Source of the DNA: Brucella pseudintermedia
Lineage (GTDB): Bacteria; Pseudomonadota; Alphaproteobacteria; Rhizobiales; Rhizobiaceae
DNA length: 64,000 nucleotides
Direction: 5' to 3' (one strand)
Assembly: GCF_042697365.1 (NCBI RefSeq)
Contig: NZ_CP137604.1
Shown: piece by piece, positions 59,589 through 64,000 of the stretch
How the letters are laid out: every line of letters begins with the position of its first letter
Numbering within the stretch: the first letter of the stretch is position 1
Notes under the pieces: generated by a model
The model's database searches: none
What the model saw: only the letters and a program-made list of their open reading frames with translations
Told to the model about the DNA's origin: nothing
Program-made: the position numbers and the translations under genes

Positions 59589-60562
59589 AAGCGATTGTAA
59601 CGGGCGCTGCCGGGTTTATCGGTTTCCATACCGCGCAGCGATTGCTGGACGAGGGCTGGCAGGTCGTCGGCATTGACAATGTAAACGATTATTATCCGGT
59701 TGCGTTGAAGGAAACGCGGCTTTCGAAGCTTCACATGCGGGACGGGTTCCGGTTTGCGAAGGCGGATATTTCCGACGCCTCGGCACTCACCGCTGCAATC
59801 GGCTCCGACCGTGATGCGGATGTCATCGTGCATCTGGCTGCACAGGCAGGGGTACGCTATTCCATTGAGAACCCCTCGGCCTATATCTCGGCCAATGTTC
59901 AGGGACAGGTCACGGTTTTCGAAACCGCGCTGCGACTGGAGAAGCGGCCGCCTGTGGTCTATGCCAGTTCGTCGTCGGTCTATGGTGCAAACGAAAAGGT
60001 GCCGTTTTCCGAAAGCGATCCTGTGGATCATCCTGTGTCGATCTATGCTGCAACAAAGCGCTCAGGCGAATTGCTGGCTTACTCCTACCGCCACGTGCAT
60101 AAGCTCCATTCCGCTGGCTTGCGCTTCTTCACGGTCTACGGGCCCTATGGGCGTCCTGACATGGCGCCTTGGCTGTTTACGTCGGCGATCCTCAAGGGGG
60201 AGCCGATCCGTGTGTTCAACAACGGCGAAATGCAGCGGGATTTTACCTTCGTGGACGATATCGTCAGCGGCGTGGTTGGCGCGGTGCGACGCATCCTCGA
60301 CAGGCCGGAAGATACGGCGCTGGTCTATAATCTCGGCAACAACCGGCCGGTGATGCTCAACGATTTCATCGCCGCAATCGAGAAAGCGACCGGCAAGGAA
60401 GCGATCCGCAAGCTGGAACCCATGCCCGCTGCAGATGTGCCGCGCACCTATGCCGACATTACACTTGCTGCCCGCGACCTTGGCTTTAGCCCGAAAACCA
60501 CGCTCGAGCAGGGTATTCCTTTGTTTGTGGAGTGGTTTCGCGGCTATAATGGAGCGCGATGA
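59585..60562 (+). CDS. NAD-dependent sugar-nucleotide epimerase (UDP-glucuronate 4-epimerase/LpsL-like)
   Basis: The 325-residue extended SDR has the cofactor loop VTGAAGFIGFHTAQRLL near 5, DNVNDYYPVALKETRL near 37 (typical of UDP-glucuronate 4-epimerases), YASSSSVYGANEKVPF near 125 and catalytic YAATKRSGE near 150. The C-terminal part with GEMQRDFTFVDDIVSGV binds the sugar. It likely supplies UDP-galacturonate or a related sugar for the polysaccharide made by the two genes before it. It overlaps both neighbours by four bases. Confidence 0.86.
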   Translation: MKAIVTGAAGFIGFHTAQRLLDEGWQVVGIDNVNDYYPVALKETRLSKLHMRDGFRFAKADISDASALTAAIGSDRDADVIVHLAAQAGVRYSIENPSAYISANVQGQVTVFETALRLEKRPPVVYASSSSVYGANEKVPFSESDPVDHPVSIYAATKRSGELLAYSYRHVHKLHSAGLRFFTVYGPYGRPDMAPWLFTSAILKGEPIRVFNNGEMQRDFTFVDDIVSGVVGAVRRILDRPEDTALVYNLGNNRPVMLNDFIAAIEKATGKEAIRKLEPMPAADVPRTYADITLAARDLGFSPKTTLEQGIPLFVEWFRGYNGAR

Positions 60563-61086
60563 GCGAACAAACATCCAGACGCGGCTTCCGGCCGCTGGCA
60601 GATATGGCTTCGGGTCTGGTCGATCCGATGCTGCAGAAACGCGCCGGTATCAATCTCGCCTTGCTTCAGTCGTGGGAAGACATCGTCGGTCCCGCCATCG
60701 GCGCAACCTCGCGCCCACTGCGCATTATCTGGCCACGCCGTCTCCATGAGGACGACCCGTTTTCTCCTGCAACGCTGATTATTGCCTGTGAAGGGTTCGC
60801 CGCTCTTCAGGTCCAGCACGAGACAGGCGAAATCATCAGCCGTATCAACGGATTTCTCGGTTTCTCGGCGGTTGGGCGCATTCGTATCGAACAGAAACCG
60901 CCGGTTATTCCGGCCAAGCGCCGGGTCAAGCGGCTGGCGCCGCTGGGACCCGCTGATGAACGGCGTATCGACAAGGCGACAGACGCTATTGAAGACGATG
61001 CGCTTCGGGCAGCACTTGCCCGGCTGGGCAAGAACATTCTCGCAGAGAAACGAACTCCCGGGCGAAAGGATGGGAGCGGCAATTGA
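60559..61086 (+). CDS. DUF721/DciA-like protein
   Basis: The 175-residue protein has the DUF721 core (NLALLQSWEDIVGPAIGATSRPLRI minus ends, about 34-58) and TLIIACEGFAALQVQHETGEII near 75, followed by a basic, Pro-rich tail (about 110-175). DciA proteins load the replicative helicase DnaB in bacteria without DnaC; alphaproteobacterial versions are longer and their role is inferred. The ATG overlaps the epimerase stop, although the rest of the operon is polysaccharide-related. Confidence 0.75.
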   Translation: MSEQTSRRGFRPLADMASGLVDPMLQKRAGINLALLQSWEDIVGPAIGATSRPLRIIWPRRLHEDDPFSPATLIIACEGFAALQVQHETGEIISRINGFLGFSAVGRIRIEQKPPVIPAKRRVKRLAPLGPADERRIDKATDAIEDDALRAALARLGKNILAEKRTPGRKDGSGN

Positions 61087-61273
61087 ATTGTGCTGGCCGC
61101 CATAAATTTGATGCAAGCTTTCAGCAGTTTGTAAGCGGCACCCCCGTTTATTGTCGCAAATATGAAGACAAAAAATGCAAGGTGCTGACTTTCATGTGAA
61201 CGCTGTGGGTCTAGCGAAGTGCGACCTGCCGCTTTAGATTGTATGTCGAAGTCAACTATTGAAACAGGACTGG

Positions 61274-61936
61274 ATGATTCGGATGCCTGCAGCGTTTAAT
61301 CGCAGACACGTTATTTCTCTTGCTGGAGCGGCGGCTGCCGGCCTGGCTTTTGCCGGTGGCGCGAATGCGCAGCAGCGTAGTCCGGAAGGTACAGTCGATG
61401 CAGCCAAGATTGCTGAACCCGGCAAACTCAAGGATATGGTCTACGGCAAGGCGGACGCGCCGGTCACCATCGTTGAATATGCATCGCTGACCTGCCCGCA
61501 TTGCGCCGATTTCACGATCAACACCTTCCCGAAAATCAAGGAAAAATATATCGATACGGGCAAAGCGCGGCTTATCTTCCGCGAGTTTCCGTTTGATCCG
61601 CGCGCGACAGCCGCTTTCATGCTAGCGCGTTGCGCACCGGAAGACCGCTACTTCCCGATGATCGACGTTTTCTTCAAGCAGCAGCAGCAATGGGCGACCG
61701 CCGAAGACGGCGAAGCGGCTCTCCTGCAAATTGCAAAACTTGCCGGTTTTACACAGGAGTCCTTCAAGGCTTGCTTGACGAACCAGCAACTTCTCGATGA
61801 TGTGAGAGCTACGATGGAGCGTGGATCGAAGGATTTTGGCGTGAGTGCAACGCCGACTTTCTTCATTAACGGACAAAAATACGCTGGAGCGCTTTCGGTT
61901 GACGAAATGTCGGCAATCATCGACAAGCTTCTCTGA
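61274..61936 (+). CDS. DsbA-family thiol-disulfide oxidoreductase
   Basis: The 220-residue precursor has an N-terminal export signal with a twin-arginine-like motif (NRRHVISLAGAAAAGLAFAG) ending GANAQ, and a thioredoxin fold with the active site SLTCPHCADF near 75, GKARLIFREFPFDPRA near 102 and the cis-Pro loop VSATPTFFINGQKY near 195. It probably oxidises cysteines of exported proteins. The ATG at 61274 follows AACAGGACTGG; TTG at 61259 and ATG at 61283 are alternatives. smc follows after a terminator. Confidence 0.88.
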   Translation: MIRMPAAFNRRHVISLAGAAAAGLAFAGGANAQQRSPEGTVDAAKIAEPGKLKDMVYGKADAPVTIVEYASLTCPHCADFTINTFPKIKEKYIDTGKARLIFREFPFDPRATAAFMLARCAPEDRYFPMIDVFFKQQQQWATAEDGEAALLQIAKLAGFTQESFKACLTNQQLLDDVRATMERGSKDFGVSATPTFFINGQKYAGALSVDEMSAIIDKLL

Positions 61937-61952
61937 TCCGTTTTTCAGGTCG

Positions 61953-61982
61953 AAAAGCGGGCGCTTCGTTGCGCCCGCTTTT
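61953..61982 (+). terminator. Intrinsic terminator of the dsbA-like gene
   Basis: A perfect 12-base stem AAAAGCGGGCGC / GCGCCCGCTTTT with a six-base loop, 16 bases past the stop and 35 bases before the smc ATG. Confidence 0.88.
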
Positions 61983-62017
61983 TGCGTTTCCGGGATATTA
62001 GCGGGAGGCGTTTGCTG

Positions 62018-64000
62018 ATGCGCTTCTCCAAGCTGCGACTTGTCGGTTTCAAATCTTTCGTCGAGCCAATGGAGTTCGTTATCGAAGGCGGGCTGACCGG
62101 CGTTGTCGGTCCGAACGGTTGCGGCAAATCCAATCTGGTCGAAGCGCTGCGCTGGGTGATGGGTGAAAACTCATACAAGAACATGCGCGCTTCCGGCATG
62201 GATGATGTTATCTTTTCAGGCTCCGCCACGCGGCCGGCGCGCAATACGGCGGAGGTCACGCTCTTCCTCGACAATTCGGACCGCACCGCGCCAGCCAGCT
62301 ATAATGACGCTGACGAGCTGCAGGTTTCGCGCCGCATCGAACGGGAATCCGGGTCAGTCTACCGCATCAATGGCAAGGAAGCGCGCGCCAAGGACGTGCA
62401 GCTCCTTTTCGCAGATCAGTCGACAGGCGCACGTTCACCTTCGATGGTCGGGCAGGGGCGTATCGGCGAGCTTATTCAGGCAAAGCCGCAGGCCCGTCGT
62501 GCGCTTCTCGAAGAAGCCGCCGGCATCTCCGGCCTGCATACGCGCCGCCACGAGGCCGAACTTCGTCTGCGTGCCGCCGAAACCAATCTCGAGCGTCTGG
62601 ACGATGTGGTGGGCGAACTTGGCAGCCAGATTGAAAGCCTGAAGCGACAGGCCCGTCAGGCAAACCGCTTCAAGGCGCTTTCCGCTGACATTCGCCGGGC
62701 GGAGGCCGCGCTTCTGCACTTGCGCTGGTCGCAGGCAAAGATGCAGGAAGGCGAGGCGCAAAGCGCGCTGGCGCAGGCAACTTCTGCCGTAGGAGACATG
62801 GCGCAGGCGCAGATGAATGCCGCTAAAGCGCAGGCTGTCGGCGCGCACAAACTGCCCGAACTGCGCGAGGCCGAAGCGAAAGCTGCTGCCGCGTTGCAGC
62901 GCCTTTCCATAGCCCGGACCCAGCTGGATGAGGAAGGCGAGCGTCTCCGTGCCCGCCGGGCAGAGTTGATAAAACGTCTTGAACAGCTTTCCGCCGATAT
63001 CGCGCGCGAAGAAGAAATGATGCGCGAAAATGCCGATATTCTGGCGCGGCTCGATGAGGAGGAGCAGGAACTGATCGCTTCCGCCGAAGAATCCGGCGAG
63101 CGCGATCAGGAATTGCATGCGCTGTTCCAGGAAGCGGAAATTCGCTTGCAGGACAGCGAGACTGCATTGTCCCGCGTGACGGCTGAACGTGCGGAAGCTG
63201 CCGCTGAGCGTGCACAGATCGAGCGGGCCTTGAAGGAGGCCCGTGACCGCCGCGACCGTTTGGCTGTCCAGATGGAAGCAATCGAGCGTGATATTGCCGC
63301 TGTCGCGGAGCAGATCGGCGGTTTGTTCGATCCGGCTGAAAAGCGCATCGTGGTCGACCGTTGCGCGGAAGCGCTGGCCATGGCCGAAGAGATTGTAGCC
63401 AGCGCGGAAGAGCTTGTTGCGAGCGCGCGCGAGGCGGAAGCGGCCAGCCGCCAGCCCTTGAGCGAAGCACGCACCGAACTGAACCGTATCGAAACGGAAG
63501 CGCAGACGCTGGCCCGCATTCTGAATGCAGGTGAAACGGGACAATTCCCGCCAGTGGTGGAAGAATTGCGTGTCGAGAAAGGCTACGAAGTCGCTCTCGG
63601 CGCAGCGCTTGGCGAAGACCTCGACGCAGCCAGCGATGAGCGCGCACCGGTTTACTGGGCCTACAATCCTGCTGCTAACGCCGATCCCGCTTTGCCGGGA
63701 GGCGTGACGCCACTGGATCGGCTGGTGGAAGGACCGCAGCAATTGCGCCGCAGATTGGCACAGGTCGGAGTCGTTTCAGACGGTGACGGCAAGCGCTTGC
63801 AAGCCTTGTTGCAACCGGGCCAGCGGCTGGTGAGCAAGGCCGGTGCGCTCTGGCGCTGGGATGGCTACACGGCGAGCGCCGATGCGCCGACACCTGCGGC
63901 CCAGCGGCTGGCCCAAAAAAACCGGTTGGCGGAGCTTGAACAGGAAGCCGTTGCCGCCCGCAAGCGCGCCGAGCAGGCGGAACAGGATGTGCAGCGCACC
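62018..64000 (+). CDS. smc: Chromosome segregation ATPase SMC (5' part, cut by window edge)
   Basis: The reading frame is open from the ATG at 62018 to the window end (661 codons, no stop). It starts MRFSKLRLVGFKSFVEPMEF and has Walker A GPNGCGKSNLVEALRWVMGE (residues 31-50) and the Q-loop region MVGQGRIGELIQAKPQARR minus ends near 143. A coiled coil follows (about 170-500), and a hinge region begins near 510 (VEELRVEKGYEVALGAALGED). SMC with ScpA/B compacts and separates chromosomes. GGGAGG lies ten bases upstream of the start. The C-terminal head lies outside the window. Confidence 0.93.
   Translation, partial: MRFSKLRLVGFKSFVEPMEFVIEGGLTGVVGPNGCGKSNLVEALRWVMGENSYKNMRASGMDDVIFSGSATRPARNTAEVTLFLDNSDRTAPASYNDADELQVSRRIERESGSVYRINGKEARAKDVQLLFADQSTGARSPSMVGQGRIGELIQAKPQARRALLEEAAGISGLHTRRHEAELRLRAAETNLERLDDVVGELGSQIESLKRQARQANRFKALSADIRRAEAALLHLRWSQAKMQEGEAQSALAQATSAVGDMAQAQMNAAKAQAVGAHKLPELREAEAKAAAALQRLSIARTQLDEEGERLRARRAELIKRLEQLSADIAREEEMMRENADILARLDEEEQELIASAEESGERDQELHALFQEAEIRLQDSETALSRVTAERAEAAAERAQIERALKEARDRRDRLAVQMEAIERDIAAVAEQIGGLFDPAEKRIVVDRCAEALAMAEEIVASAEELVASAREAEAASRQPLSEARTELNRIETEAQTLARILNAGETGQFPPVVEELRVEKGYEVALGAALGEDLDAASDERAPVYWAYNPAANADPALPGGVTPLDRLVEGPQQLRRRLAQVGVVSDGDGKRLQALLQPGQRLVSKAGALWRWDGYTASADAPTPAAQRLAQKNRLAELEQEAVAARKRAEQAEQDVQRT

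Noticed and set aside
62435..63742. A 435-codon minus-strand frame at the end of the window
   Set aside because: It lies entirely within smc, whose translation is open and has Walker A and hinge features.
1..64000. Search by eye for tRNA, rRNA, CRISPR arrays, IS ends, phage genes and toxin-antitoxin pairs
   Set aside because: No sequence with a convincing cloverleaf, spaced repeats, transposase or phage domain was seen; intergenic gaps are short and explained by repeats, terminators and promoters.

Overview
The window is a gene-dense stretch (62 protein genes called, about 57-60% G+C by eye) of an alphaproteobacterial chromosome. It is most likely chromosome I of Brucella or a close relative (Ochrobactrum group). 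The evidence is the rhizobial gene orders (purF-cvpA-radA-dnaB-cfa-rplI-rpsR-rpsF; fabD-fabG-acpP-fabF-mltG-yicC-gmk; ctaCDBGE; ccrM-HAD-mutY), a CcrM methylase with CtrA-type boxes in front of it, a PliC/MliC-type lysozyme inhibitor, Bru-RS/RIME-like palindromic repeats, and three tandem copies of the octamer ACTGCCCT (reverse complement AGGGCAGT), the unit of the Brucella HOOF-Print VNTRs. No tRNA, rRNA, CRISPR array, prophage, insertion sequence or plasmid gene was found.

Layout. 1-6959: two RNA methyltransferases, a LOG-family hydrolase, a periplasmic lysozyme inhibitor, a LysM protein, and an ArsR repressor paired with an Atm1-type exporter. 7088-9185: phosphatidylethanolamine synthesis (psd-pssA) and a convergent P-loop protein. 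9353-19743 (minus strand): purine synthesis, colicin V production protein family, RadA, DnaB, cyclopropane synthase and the S6-S18-DUF2232-L9 ribosomal operon. 20205-27083 (plus): fatty acid synthesis, then MltG, YicC and guanylate kinase. 27208-29595 (minus): a small membrane protein, TldD and an IalB-like protein. 29998-36985 (plus): a complete aa3-type cytochrome oxidase operon with heme O synthase, CtaG and SURF1. 37066-39553: ispH-thrB-rnhA. 39591-41874: peroxiredoxin, DsbD-N-like protein, YqgE. 41997-51153: two cyclic-di-GMP phosphodiesterase-type proteins flanking thrC, an M16 protease and a GNAT acetyltransferase. 51254-57319: HAD proteins, a ClC channel, CcrM and MutY. 57565-60562: a compact polysaccharide cassette (GT25 transferase, O-antigen-ligase-like protein, sugar-nucleotide epimerase). 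60559-64000: DciA-like protein, DsbA-like protein and the start of smc, cut by the window edge.

Most genes are housekeeping. The points most worth a second look are regulatory or architectural: a perfect operator across the arsR start codon; a terminator-like hairpin that also hides the tldD ribosome-binding site; a perfect CtrA box plus a palindrome ahead of a CSS-EAL phosphodiesterase; and the overlapping GT25/ligase/epimerase cassette lodged between mutY and the dciA-like gene. I found no convincing wholly new system such as a defence island or secretion locus. All family assignments rest on reading translated sequence and recalled family features; no database search was run.
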